In this document: positions 56,578 to 64,000 of the stretch, piece by piece
Position numbering within the stretch: position 1 is the stretch's first letter
How the letters are laid out: every line of letters starts with the position of its first letter
Assembly (NCBI RefSeq): GCF_030814995.1
Contig: NZ_JAUSVX010000002.1
Location: 558,001 to 622,000, forward strand
Length of the DNA: 64,000 nucleotides
DNA from: Labrys wisconsinensis
Lineage (GTDB): Bacteria; Pseudomonadota; Alphaproteobacteria; Rhizobiales; Labraceae
Direction of reading: 5' to 3'
The notes under the pieces: generated by a model
Seen by the model: only the letters and a program-made list of their open reading frames with translations
Told to the model about the DNA's origin: nothing
Database searches by the model: none
Translations under genes and position numbers: made by a program

Positions 56578-57629
56578 CACGCGGCCTCGGCCGGAACGAT
56601 GGCGACGTCGGCCGCGGAGATCGAGACCGTCACGGCCGCGCCCGCCTCCAGGCCGCCGCGGCCGCGGTCGCTGGTGACCTTGGCGAGCAGCACTTGCGAA
56701 GGCGCCCGTTCGGGGCGCATCCGCACATGGGTGGTCGCTCCCACGAAGATCACGTCCTCGACCCGGCAGGGTATCGCCAGCGTGTCCGGCCGCTCGCCGA
56801 AGACGATCTTCTCCGGCCGGACCGCCAGCAGCACCGGGCCCTGCCCCGCGGCAGCGGCATGGGCCAGAGCGCCGACCGGGCTCTCGACCGTCCCGTTCCG
56901 CGCCACGGCGTCCATGAGGTTGTTGTCGCCGAAGAATCCGGCGACGAACGGCGAGCCCGGCGCATAGTAGATGTCCTTGGGCTTGCCGGTCTGCTCGATG
57001 CGGCCGCGGTTCATCACCACGATGCGGTCGGACATGGTGATCGCCTCGTCCTGGTCGTGGGTGACGAACAGGAAGGTGATGGCGATCCGCTTCTGCAGGT
57101 CCTTCAGGAAGAGCTGCATCTGCCGGCGCATGCCGGCATCGAGCGCGGCCAGGGGCTCGTCGAGAAGGATCAGCTGCGGCTCGCAGACGATCGCCCGCGC
57201 GAGGGCGACGCGCTGCTTCTGGCCGCCGGACAGCTGCGCGGGATAGCGGCCCAGCATGGCGCCGAGACCGACGATCTCGAGCGTTGCCAACACCTTGCGA
57301 CGGATCTCTGCCTTGGCCTGACCGCGCACCATGAGGCCGTAGCCGACATTCTGCTCCACCGTCATGTGAGGAAACAGGGCGTAGTCCTGGAACACGGTGT
57401 TGAACGGGCGGCGGTTGGTCGGCACGGCGGTGATGTCCTGCCCGCCGAAGCGGAGCCGGCCCGATGTCGGCTGCGTGAAGCCGGCGACGAGGCGCAGGAT
57501 CGTGGTCTTGCCCGACCCGGACGGACCGAGGATGGTGAGGAATTCCCCATCCGCGACGTCGAGCGAGACCGGCTCGAGCACCGTCACGGTGCCGTAGGCC
57601 TTGGTTATGGCTTCGAGCGCGAGCCCCAT
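56577..57629 (-). CDS. ABC transporter ATP-binding protein (PotA type)
   Basis: A 350-residue ATPase of the polyamine/opine class. Walker A LGPSGSGKTTILRL (near 33-46), Q-loop VFQDYALFPHMTVEQNV, signature QLSGGQKQRVALARAI and Walker B LILLDEPLAALD are complete. The C-terminal TOBE domain (about 270-350) may sense regulatory signals. The start at 57629 lies 2 bp after the stop of the enolase-superfamily gene. Confidence 0.95.
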   Translation of the reverse strand: MGLALEAITKAYGTVTVLEPVSLDVADGEFLTILGPSGSGKTTILRLVAGFTQPTSGRLRFGGQDITAVPTNRRPFNTVFQDYALFPHMTVEQNVGYGLMVRGQAKAEIRRKVLATLEIVGLGAMLGRYPAQLSGGQKQRVALARAIVCEPQLILLDEPLAALDAGMRRQMQLFLKDLQKRIAITFLFVTHDQDEAITMSDRIVVMNRGRIEQTGKPKDIYYAPGSPFVAGFFGDNNLMDAVARNGTVESPVGALAHAAAAGQGPVLLAVRPEKIVFGERPDTLAIPCRVEDVIFVGATTHVRMRPERAPSQVLLAKVTSDRGRGGLEAGAAVTVSISAADVAIVPAEAA

Positions 57630-57631
57630 CG

Positions 57632-58843
57632 TCAGGACACCTTGTAGCGGCGCACGATGTCCCAATCGACCTCGACGCCGAGGCCGGGCTTGACCGGCAG
57701 CGGGATGGTGCCGTCGACGAGCGCCAGCTCCTCGGCGGCCAGCTCGCGCCGCAGCCGCTCGTGGCACAGCTGCGGCGGCAGATATTCGATGAAGGCGCAA
57801 TGGTCGGTGACGAAGGCGAGATGGGCCGTCGCCGAGATGGAGATGCCGGTCTTCCAGCAATGCGGCACGATGGTGAGGTTGCGCTCCGCCGCCATGTCGC
57901 AGACGATCTTGGCCTCGCCGATGCCGCCGACGCGCCCGACATCGGGCTGGGCGACCTGGACCTTGCCGACGTCCATCAGCTCGGCGAACTCGTGGCGTGT
58001 CGCCAGCCATTCGCCGCAGGCGATCTTCATCGGCGCCTCGGCGGCGAGCCTAGCCATCTCGCCGACATTGTCCGACCAGATCGGCGTCTCCAGGAAATAG
58101 ATGCCGAACTCCTTCCAGTCCCGGACGACGGACAGGCAGGTCGCGGCATCCTTCCACAGATATTGCACGTCGATCATCAGCGTGATGTCGGGGCCGATCG
58201 CCTGGCGCACCGCGGCCACGACCTCGGTGTGGCGGTCATAGCTCTCCTTCATGCCGCCATGGGCGTAAGGGCCGTTCATGGTGACTTCGCTCTTCACGGC
58301 CTTGAAGCCGAGCGCCTTGGCGTCGAGCGCCGACTGCACCAGCGCGTCGCGATACTCTTCGAAGCGATGCCCGGCCGGCTGGAGGGAGGCATAGGGCGTG
58401 ATGTGCTGGCGCGTGGCGCCGCCGAGCAGGGCGTGGACCGGCTTGCCGACCGCCTTGCCGCAGAGGTCCCAGAGCGCCATCTCGACCGCGCTCAGCGCGT
58501 GGATGACCATGCCGCGCCGGCCGTTCATCGCGGTGCCGAGATAGATCGTCTCCCAGAGCGGGCCGATCTCGAAGGGATCGGCGCCGATCAGCATGTCGCG
58601 GATGCCGAGCCCCATGGTGTGCGTGCCCGGCGCCTCGATGCAGGCCTTGGCCATCCACGGATTGGCATCGCATTCGCCGACGCCGACGACGCCGCCATCG
58701 GTCGAGATCACGACGACGAGACTGTCCTGGGCCGAGGAGGTGAAGCCGGGATCGAAGTCCGGGGCGAGGAGGGCGTGGCACTCGACATTGGTGATCCTGA
58801 GCCGGGGCGGCGTGCCGCCGACGATGGGCGAAATCGTGCGCAT
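57632..58843 (-). CDS. Mandelate racemase/muconate lactonizing enzyme family protein (enolase superfamily), second
   Basis: A 403-residue enolase-superfamily enzyme. Candidate active-site residues: Lys in GFKAVKSEV (near 178), Asp in LMIDVQYLW, Glu in YFLETPIW, Glu in IACGEWLATRHEF and His in VPHCWKTGIS. Compared with the 52983 enzyme, the sequences after the first Lys and the loop before the His differ strongly, so the two are not recent duplicates. A dehydratase or racemase of a sugar acid is the likely role. Start at 58843, 83 bp after the binding-protein gene. Confidence 0.88.
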   Translation of the reverse strand: MRTISPIVGGTPPRLRITNVECHALLAPDFDPGFTSSAQDSLVVVISTDGGVVGVGECDANPWMAKACIEAPGTHTMGLGIRDMLIGADPFEIGPLWETIYLGTAMNGRRGMVIHALSAVEMALWDLCGKAVGKPVHALLGGATRQHITPYASLQPAGHRFEEYRDALVQSALDAKALGFKAVKSEVTMNGPYAHGGMKESYDRHTEVVAAVRQAIGPDITLMIDVQYLWKDAATCLSVVRDWKEFGIYFLETPIWSDNVGEMARLAAEAPMKIACGEWLATRHEFAELMDVGKVQVAQPDVGRVGGIGEAKIVCDMAAERNLTIVPHCWKTGISISATAHLAFVTDHCAFIEYLPPQLCHERLRRELAAEELALVDGTIPLPVKPGLGVEVDWDIVRRYKVS

Positions 58844-58926
58844 GATGGTCCCGATGAGGCATGGGAGGTCAGCCGGCGGTCGGGGCCGGCCGATCTCGGG
58901 CGATAGGGGCTGGCCGGCGCGCGGCG

Positions 58927-59985
58927 TCAGGGCGCGGCCTTGACCTCGTTCCAGAGCGCGACGCGCTTTTCGAAGCTTTCCGGCGTTTCGAGGAACACCA
59001 GCTTGTCGGCATAGGTGAAGCCGTTGCGTTTGTTGGCGTCCTCGTCGGTGGTGTTGCCGTAGCTCTTCTTGTCCGACAGGAAGGCGCCGACCTTGCGGTC
59101 GAGGCAGGCGTCGAGCCAGGCGCTGGCGAGATCGACGTCGCGAGCGCCGGCCGAGATCACCCAGCAGTCGAGCCAGCCGATCGCGCCCTCCTTCGGGATG
59201 ACGAAGGCGGCGTCGACGCCCTTGGCCTTCAGCCCGGGAATCTGGGGCTCGCCCATGGAGAACATCGCCTTGATGCCGGACTGGGCGAAGACGCTCACGC
59301 CGTCGTCGAAGCCGGCATAGTAGGAGAGCAGCAGCTTCTTCTGCTCGATCAGCTTCTGCTTGACCGCCGCGAACTGCTGGTCGGTGAGATTGAACGGGTC
59401 CTTGAAGCCGAGGACGATGGCCGCGAGCACGATGTTGTTGTTGGCATCGTCGAGCGCGATCAGCCTCTGGATGTTGGCGGGGTCCCACATCACGGCCCAG
59501 CTGTCCGGCGGCACGGGAAAGGCGGCCTTGTCGTAGACCAGCGGCAGCGAGCCCCAGGCGAAGGGCACGCCATATTGCTTGCCGCCGCGCATCAGCGCCG
59601 GAACCTGCCGGAAGGCCGGGGCGAGGTTGGCGGCGTTCGGGATCTTCGCAAGATCGAGCGGCTGGATCAGGGCGCCGTCGATATAGCGCTTGAAGCTGGA
59701 GGTATCGAAGGCGACCACGTCGAAATCGGCGCCTTTCGAGCCCTGCATCTTGGCGAACATCTCGTCGACCGAACCTGTATAGACAACCGATGTCCTGACG
59801 CCGTGCTTCGTCTCGAACGGCTTGACCCAGTCGGGCTCGGCATAGCCTTCCCAGGTCAGGATGCGCAGCTCGTCGGCCTTGGCGAAGGCGGCGCGCGCGA
59901 CGAAGGGAGAGGCCATGGCGGCAAGGCCGACCGCGACCGCGGCGCGGCGGGTGAGCGGAAAGGACGTCTCGGTGGTTCGCGTCAT
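58927..59985 (-). CDS. ABC transporter periplasmic substrate-binding protein (PotD/PotF-like)
   Basis: A 352-residue extracellular binding protein (SBP_bac_6/8 class) of the polyamine/opine family. The signal has Arg residues (PLTRRAAVAVGLAAMASPFVARA, possibly Tat), then ELRILTWEGYAEPDWVKPFE (near 40). The ATG at 59985 has GGGAG at suitable spacing; the ATG two codons upstream (59991) is too close to it. Polyamine transport is the usual annotation, but the linked sugar-acid-type enzymes make an acid or polyol more likely. It follows the GntR gene by 41 bp. Confidence 0.88.
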   Translation of the reverse strand: MTRTTETSFPLTRRAAVAVGLAAMASPFVARAAFAKADELRILTWEGYAEPDWVKPFETKHGVRTSVVYTGSVDEMFAKMQGSKGADFDVVAFDTSSFKRYIDGALIQPLDLAKIPNAANLAPAFRQVPALMRGGKQYGVPFAWGSLPLVYDKAAFPVPPDSWAVMWDPANIQRLIALDDANNNIVLAAIVLGFKDPFNLTDQQFAAVKQKLIEQKKLLLSYYAGFDDGVSVFAQSGIKAMFSMGEPQIPGLKAKGVDAAFVIPKEGAIGWLDCWVISAGARDVDLASAWLDACLDRKVGAFLSDKKSYGNTTDEDANKRNGFTYADKLVFLETPESFEKRVALWNEVKAAP

Positions 59986-60026
59986 CGTCATGCTCCCGTC
60001 TCTGGTTCTGGATCGAGGTCTTGTTC

Positions 60027-60695
60027 TTAGAATTCGAAGGTCCGCAGGCCGGCGACATGCCGGTCGATCTCCTCGTCGATCCCCTGCGGGGTCTCGTGCA
60101 GCAGCGCGTCGATGTAGACGCGGTGCTCCTTCACCACGCGGTCGAAGTCGACGTCCCGGTAGGTCTCGATCGAGAACATGATCAGCACGTGCCGGGAGAT
60201 GGCGTGCCATAGGGTGAGCATCAGCGGGCTGCCGGCGATCTCGAACAGCGTCGCGTGGAAGGCGATGTCCGCCCGGTTGACCGACAGCCAGTCGCCCTTC
60301 GCAGCTTCGATCCCCGCAACGCAAGCCTCGAGCCGGGTCACGGCCGATGGATCGCGCCGGCAGATCTCCGCCGCCAGATGCGCGCCCAGGCGCTCGATGG
60401 CGACGCGGGCGTCGTGAAGCTGGCGGGCCCAGGCCGCATCGAAGGTGGCGACACGCACGCCCCGGCGCGGGTTGGCGACGACGATGCCCTGGCTGGTCAG
60501 GATCCGGATGGCCTCGCGCACCGGGACGCGGCTGACATGCAGCGCCGCCGCCAGCTCGGTCTCGATCAGCCGCGCCTCCGAAGCAAGCCGTCGGCCGGCG
60601 ATCGCCTCGACGATCCGGTCCGCGACCTGGTCGGCGAGCGTCGCGGAGCTGAGCGGCGCGAGCGCTGCTTGATCGAGGGAGAGCACGGCGTTCAT
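60027..60695 (-). CDS. GntR family transcriptional regulator, FCD domain
   Basis: A 222-residue regulator. The winged helix-turn-helix (about 20-80) contains LIETELAAALHVSRVPVREAIRIL. The FCD ligand domain follows, with metal-type His residues in AFHATLFEIAGS, ISRHVLIM and DRHVAGL. FCD regulators usually respond to an organic acid or sugar acid substrate, supporting the proposed role of the operon. The gene is first in its own operon, and a palindrome lies 22 bp upstream of the start. Confidence 0.92.
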   Translation of the reverse strand: MNAVLSLDQAALAPLSSATLADQVADRIVEAIAGRRLASEARLIETELAAALHVSRVPVREAIRILTSQGIVVANPRRGVRVATFDAAWARQLHDARVAIERLGAHLAAEICRRDPSAVTRLEACVAGIEAAKGDWLSVNRADIAFHATLFEIAGSPLMLTLWHAISRHVLIMFSIETYRDVDFDRVVKEHRVYIDALLHETPQGIDEEIDRHVAGLRTFEF

Positions 60696-60716
60696 TCGAA
60701 TTTAAAATCCAAGATA

Positions 60717-60726
60717 CTGTATACAG
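60717..60726. promoter_or_regulatory. Palindromic operator upstream of the GntR operon
   Basis: CTGTATACAG is a perfect 10-bp palindrome 22 bp before the GntR start (60695). The TGTATACA core is the usual form of FCD-type GntR operators. It probably serves for autoregulation and control of the whole operon. The rest of 60727-61129 shows no recognised gene. Confidence 0.6.
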
Positions 60727-61129
60727 AGTACTAAGCGCGGCCAGGGACGCTTGTCAACAGCCGTGGCGGAGCGAGCCACGGATTTGCGGAGCAGGACTAT
60801 CGGGAGGACAAATCCGTCGGCGATGGACGCGCGACGGCGTCGGCGCGGCGACGGGAGGGCGACGGTGTCGGCGCAGGCCGCTGCCAGCCCTTGTCGAGGC
60901 CCGCCTGGCAGCGCCGGCGGAGAGCCGGGTTCTCGAGCCGGTCGAGCACGTCATTAGTTTTCTTTGTGGCTCCTGCGAATTTTGGTCGTTTGCAACGGAG
61001 GCGGGGTTTCGCAAACGTCTCGCGAAGGTGCTGCACAGCCTTTCGCGGGTTGGGCGAGCTCACAGGGGCCCGGGGGTCGACATGGTGGGTGATCGCTTCA
61101 CCCCAATCTCGGAAGGGACATCGAGCACC
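60727..61129. other. Gene-less stretch between the GntR operon and the secreted esterase gene
   Basis: About 400 bp without a supported gene. Minus-strand frames across it (for example 60797-61540) contain no family I recognise and overlap the esterase gene. Base composition near 60950-61010 is visibly less GC-rich (GTTTTCTTTGTGG). I cannot exclude a gene remnant. Confidence 0.35.
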
Positions 61130-62068
61130 ATGAAGCTTTCTTGTGCCGCGGCGCTGGCGGGGCTTCTTCTCGCGTCGGTCTGTCAGGGGGCCGCCTCGAG
61201 CGCGGAGCCGACCGTCTGGCAGCCATCGCCAGGTCATGCGCAGATCCCGATCTGGCCGGGAGCGGCTCCGGATGAGCCGTCGGTCCCGGGGCCGGAAACC
61301 CAAACGCAGGGGAACGTGACCAACGTCACTCGACCCACGATGACGGTCTACGCTCCACAGGGGAAGAATACCGGTGCCGCGGTCGTCGTGATTCCGGGCG
61401 GCGGCTTCCAGGTGCTGGCAATCGATCTCGAAGGCACCGAGATTTGCGATTGGCTGACAGCCAGAGGCGTCACCTGCGTCCTGTTGAAGTATCGCGTCCC
61501 GAGCCTCCCTTACGTCTGGCAATGCGATTGCCGTCCGCACAACCGGTCGCTATCGACACCGTCGTTGGAGGACGCCCAGAGAACACTGAGGCTGGTGCGC
61601 GCTCACGCCGCAGAATGGCGCATCGATCCTCACAAGGTCGGAGTGATCGGGTTTTCAGCCGGCGGCTATCTGGTGGCGGAGGTGAGCACGCGCTTCGAAA
61701 GTCGCCTCTATGCCCCGGTGGACGCGGCGGACCAGGAAAGCTCGCGCCCGGATTTCGCCATTGCGCTCTACCCCGGGCACCTCGCCCTGGCCAGGAACAG
61801 CATCGCGCTGAACCCCGAAGTGGAAGATCACATCACTCCGCAGACGCCGCCGACATTCCTTCTGCAAAATGAGGACGATCATGTCGACAGCGTCGAGGAC
61901 GCGCTGAGCTATTACATGGGGTTGAAAAAAGCCAACGTTCCCGTGGAGTTGCACTCATACGCGCAAGGCGGCCATGCGTTCGGGCTGAGGCCGACGAAGC
62001 TGCCCGTGTCCGGGTGGCCTCAACTGGTGGAGACATGGCTGGGGACGATCGGGATGCTTTCACAGTAA
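61130..62068 (+). CDS. Secreted alpha/beta-hydrolase, esterase/acetyl-xylan-esterase-like
   Basis: A 312-residue exported protein with signal peptide (MKLSCAAALAGLLLASVCQGA). The esterase-D/Axe-type fold has oxyanion loop VIPGGGFQVLAIDLEG (near 90-105), nucleophile GFSAGGYL (near 180-187), Asp in NEDDHVDSVED and His in GGHAFGL. Relatives are carbohydrate acetyl-esterases; the target is unknown. Codon use is less GC-biased than in neighbouring genes, for example GCGATTTGCG-type codons, which suggests horizontal acquisition. A ribosome-binding site (GGAAGGG) lies 13 nt upstream. Confidence 0.8.
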   Translation: MKLSCAAALAGLLLASVCQGAASSAEPTVWQPSPGHAQIPIWPGAAPDEPSVPGPETQTQGNVTNVTRPTMTVYAPQGKNTGAAVVVIPGGGFQVLAIDLEGTEICDWLTARGVTCVLLKYRVPSLPYVWQCDCRPHNRSLSTPSLEDAQRTLRLVRAHAAEWRIDPHKVGVIGFSAGGYLVAEVSTRFESRLYAPVDAADQESSRPDFAIALYPGHLALARNSIALNPEVEDHITPQTPPTFLLQNEDDHVDSVEDALSYYMGLKKANVPVELHSYAQGGHAFGLRPTKLPVSGWPQLVETWLGTIGMLSQ

Positions 62069-62120
62069 CGTCGTCCCTCGCCGGTTCCTGGCTCGTCCGG
62101 CTCCCGGCTGGAGCCGCGGA

Positions 62121-62606
62121 TCAGGCAAGGAACTGCCCCCGGAAGGCGATCAGGGGCTTGCCCTCGCCTTTCGAGGCAAGGGCGATCACGCGGCCGATCA
62201 CCACCGCGACCCCGCCCCGGTCGATCACGTCCTCGACCTCGCAGTCGAAGACGCCGAGCGCGCTCGTCAGGACCGGCGCGCCGCTCGCCAGCGTGCTCCA
62301 CGCGCCGGGCTCGAAGCGGTCGGCGCCCTTGGCGGCGGTCTTGCCGCCGAAGGCGTCGGCGATGCCGGCCGCATCGGCCGGCAGGATGTTGATGGCGAAG
62401 CGCCGCCTGGCGAGGATGTCGGCATAGGCGCCCGTGCGCTTGTCGATCGAGACCAGCATGGTCGGCGGGTCGGCGCTGACATGGCTGGCGGACAGCGCCA
62501 GGAATCCGGCCGGCCCGGCCTCGCCGTCGACGGTCACCACCGTCGCGCCGATCGCCCGTTCGCCGAGGCAGCGCCAGAAGGATTTCGCGTCGATTGCCGT
62601 GGTCAT
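62121..62606 (-). CDS. Flavin reductase domain protein
   Basis: A 161-residue flavin reductase-like protein (FMN-binding split-barrel, DIM6/NTAB group). GATVVTVDGEAGPAGFLALSASHVSADPP (about 20-48) is the diagnostic N-terminal part, and RRFAINILPADAAGIADAFGG follows. It likely supplies reduced FMN to an unlinked monooxygenase, or reduces flavin by NAD(P)H. Start at 62606 matches the family; longer frames are Arg-rich. Divergent from the DUF2459 gene. Confidence 0.88.
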   Translation of the reverse strand: MTTAIDAKSFWRCLGERAIGATVVTVDGEAGPAGFLALSASHVSADPPTMLVSIDKRTGAYADILARRRFAINILPADAAGIADAFGGKTAAKGADRFEPGAWSTLASGAPVLTSALGVFDCEVEDVIDRGGVAVVIGRVIALASKGEGKPLIAFRGQFLA

Positions 62607-62732
62607 GCCGAGGTCCCCGATTGCGAGCCCAGTTTTGACCGGCGGAAGCGCCGCACGCAACCTCGCCGAAGCGGCGGATGTTGCGGCGCGCCCTGCGAAG
62701 CCTGACACTGGTACAGGCTCGCGGCGACAAGC

Positions 62733-63407
62733 ATGCTCGTGAAGACCATCCTGCGCCTCTTCGCAGCTGCCGTCGCGGCGCTGATCCTCGCCGGCGTCCT
62801 CGGCACGCTGGTGCCGCGGCCGTTCCGGCCGCCGATGGCGGCCGGCGGGCCCAGGACGCACCGCATCCTGGTCCTGCGCAGCCCGATCCACACCGATATC
62901 GCCGTGCCGCTCGACGCCGTCGTGCGCGAGCGTTTCCGCTTCCTGGCCGATGCCGGCATTCCCCTCGATCTTCCGGCAGTGCGCTATGTCGTCTTCGGCT
63001 GGGGCGGGCGCGCCTTCTATCTGGAGACGCCGACCTGGTCCGACCTGAAGCCGGGGCCGGTGCTGAAGGCGCTGACGCTCGACGCCTCGGTCATGCATGT
63101 CGATCTCGCCGGCGCCGTCTCCGAGCCGCAGCCCGCGGTCTCGGGCTTCGATCTCGACGAGGCCGGGTTCGCGGCCCTGCTCGACTTCATCGACGCAAGC
63201 TTCCGGCGCGGCCCCGACGGGCCGATCCCGATCCCCGGCGCGGCCTATACCAGGCTCGACGGCTTCTTCGAGGCGAATGGCCGCTTCAACGCACTGTTCG
63301 GCTGCAACACCTGGACCGCCGCCGCCCTTCGCGCCGGCGGACTGCGCACCGGCTGGTGGAATCCCCTGCCCTGGTCGCTCGACCTGTCGATGCGGCTCTA
63401 CGACTGA
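62733..63407 (+). CDS. DUF2459 family protein
   Basis: A 224-residue membrane-anchored or exported protein: one N-terminal hydrophobic helix (LFAAAVAALILAGVLGTLV), then the DUF2459 domain with VLRSPIHTDIAVPLDA, VRYVVFGWGGRAFYLETPTWSDL, and the C-terminal FNALFGCNTWTAAALRAGGL. Members are often annotated TIGR02117, some near urease genes; function unknown. No urease gene is present here. It is convergent with ilvD. Confidence 0.88.
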   Translation: MLVKTILRLFAAAVAALILAGVLGTLVPRPFRPPMAAGGPRTHRILVLRSPIHTDIAVPLDAVVRERFRFLADAGIPLDLPAVRYVVFGWGGRAFYLETPTWSDLKPGPVLKALTLDASVMHVDLAGAVSEPQPAVSGFDLDEAGFAALLDFIDASFRRGPDGPIPIPGAAYTRLDGFFEANGRFNALFGCNTWTAAALRAGGLRTGWWNPLPWSLDLSMRLYD

Positions 63408-63413
63408 ATCGGC

Positions 63414-64000
63414 TCAGTCGGCCTCCGGCACCACCCGCACGGCGCCTCTGGCGGCGCTGGTCGCCATCGCGGCATAGGCGCGCAGGGCCGTCGTCACCTT
63501 GCGCTTGCGCGTCTCCCTGGGCTTCCAGCCGGCGGCATCCGCGGCGGCGCGCCGGCGGGCGATCTCGTCGTCCGGCACGGCGAGGCGGATGCTGCGATTG
63601 GGGATGTCGATCTCGATGGTGTCGCCGCTCTCCACCAGCCCGATGAGGCCGCCCTCAGCCGCCTCGGGCGAGACATGGCCGATGGACAGGCCCGAGCTGC
63701 CGCCGGAGAAGCGCCCGTCGGTGACGAGGGCGCAGGCCTTGCCCAGGCCCTTCGACTTCAGATAGCTGGTGGGATAGAGCATCTCCTGCATGCCCGGCCC
63801 GCCGCGCGGGCCCTCGTAGCGGATCAGCACCACGTCGCCGGGCTTGACCTTACCGTTGAGGATGCCGTCCACCGCCGCGTCCTGGCTCTCGAAGATCACC
63901 GCCGGGCCGTGGAACGTCAGGATGGATTCGTCGACGCCGGCCGTCTTCACGATGCAGCCGTCCTCGGCGAGGTTGCCGTAGAGCACGGCGAGGCCGCCGT
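63414..64000 (-). CDS. ilvD: Dihydroxy-acid dehydratase, C-terminal part (cut by window edge)
   Basis: Only the last 195 residues or so lie in the window; the gene runs off the right edge on the minus strand. The fragment has [42 protein letters not shown] and [27 protein letters not shown], all diagnostic of IlvD/Edd dehydratases. The Gly-Pro-rich and C-terminal parts favour IlvD, which makes the 2-oxo acid precursors of valine and isoleucine with an Fe-S cluster. The catalytic cluster region is outside the window. Confidence 0.92.
   Translation of the reverse strand, partial: GGLAVLYGNLAEDGCIVKTAGVDESILTFHGPAVIFESQDAAVDGILNGKVKPGDVVLIRYEGPRGGPGMQEMLYPTSYLKSKGLGKACALVTDGRFSGGSSGLSIGHVSPEAAEGGLIGLVESGDTIEIDIPNRSIRLAVPDDEIARRRAAADAAGWKPRETRKRKVTTALRAYAAMATSAARGAVRVVPEAD

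Noticed and set aside
60754-61540. Minus-strand frames between the GntR and esterase genes
   Set aside because: They overlap the esterase gene, show no family pattern and have no ribosome-binding site.

Overview
The window is a GC-rich chromosomal segment (roughly 70 % G+C by eye) of an alphaproteobacterium, most likely of the order Hyphomicrobiales (Rhizobiales). The evidence is gene order: sdhE-mfd / recG / DUF502 / glmS / popZ / tolC / pcm, and rne / N-acetylmuramoyl-L-alanine amidase / mrcA / prfB. Further support comes from a PopZ polar organiser, an RNase E with an acidic insertion in its S1 domain and a C-terminal GWW motif, and a perfect Irr-type (ICE) box before a suf operon. I cannot name the genus. 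No rRNA, CRISPR array, complete insertion sequence or prophage was seen; one tRNA (tRNA-Cys, GCA) is present.

Layout. 1-5127: the end of an acyl-CoA-dehydrogenase-like gene, then divergently an operon for a ribose-type sugar ABC transporter. 5458-24000: mostly housekeeping. It holds a degenerate GGDEF-like protein, mfd, sdhE, recG, a DUF502 membrane protein, glmS, popZ, tolC, pcm, tRNA-Cys, a small secreted protein, prfB with a programmed +1 frameshift, mrcA and an AMIN-domain amidase. 24000-32260: rne with a long leader, a secreted TPR protein, nadK, a small secreted protein, an enoyl-CoA hydratase-like enzyme, a CoA-binding protein and metY. 32262-38261: an accessory efflux block of three MFS transporters, a quinone-oxidoreductase-like enzyme and a TetR regulator, with several related palindromes in the control regions. 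38308-43465: heme A synthase, a DUF2842 protein, a transglutaminase-like cysteine proteinase, a YtaF/MntP-like membrane protein, uppP, a DUF1467 protein and a TfoX-N protein. 43477-50990: a suf iron-sulfur assembly operon (cysteine desulfurase, sufB, C, D, S, T, a VOC protein, sufA). 51243-52961: an alpha/beta hydrolase and two GNAT acetyltransferases. 52983-60695: an eight-gene catabolic operon (FCD-type GntR regulator, PotD/A/B/C-type ABC transporter, two different enolase-superfamily enzymes and an SDR dehydrogenase). 61130-64000: a secreted esterase-like protein in an atypical patch, a flavin reductase, a DUF2459 protein and the C-terminal part of ilvD.

How the genes work together. The housekeeping blocks cover transcription-coupled repair (mfd), fork rescue (recG), amino-sugar and peptidoglycan synthesis (glmS, mrcA, amidase, uppP), RNA decay (rne), translation termination (prfB) and polar organisation (popZ). 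The suf operon starts with a group-I desulfurase, and no Rrf2-type regulator gene lies next to it; the Irr-like box suggests iron or heme control instead. The most unusual unit is the 52983-60695 operon. It joins a polyamine/opine-class ABC importer to two non-paralogous mandelate-racemase/muconate-lactonizing enzymes and a dehydrogenase under a GntR repressor with its own palindrome. It looks like an uptake and degradation pathway for an undetermined acid sugar or related hydroxy acid.

The clearest signals outside the genes are: a hairpin between the second efflux gene and heme A synthase whose arms contain both stop codons; a hairpin that buries the ribosome-binding site of the cysteine proteinase gene; a perfect inverted repeat covering the start codon of the DUF502 gene; and the RF2 frameshift site.
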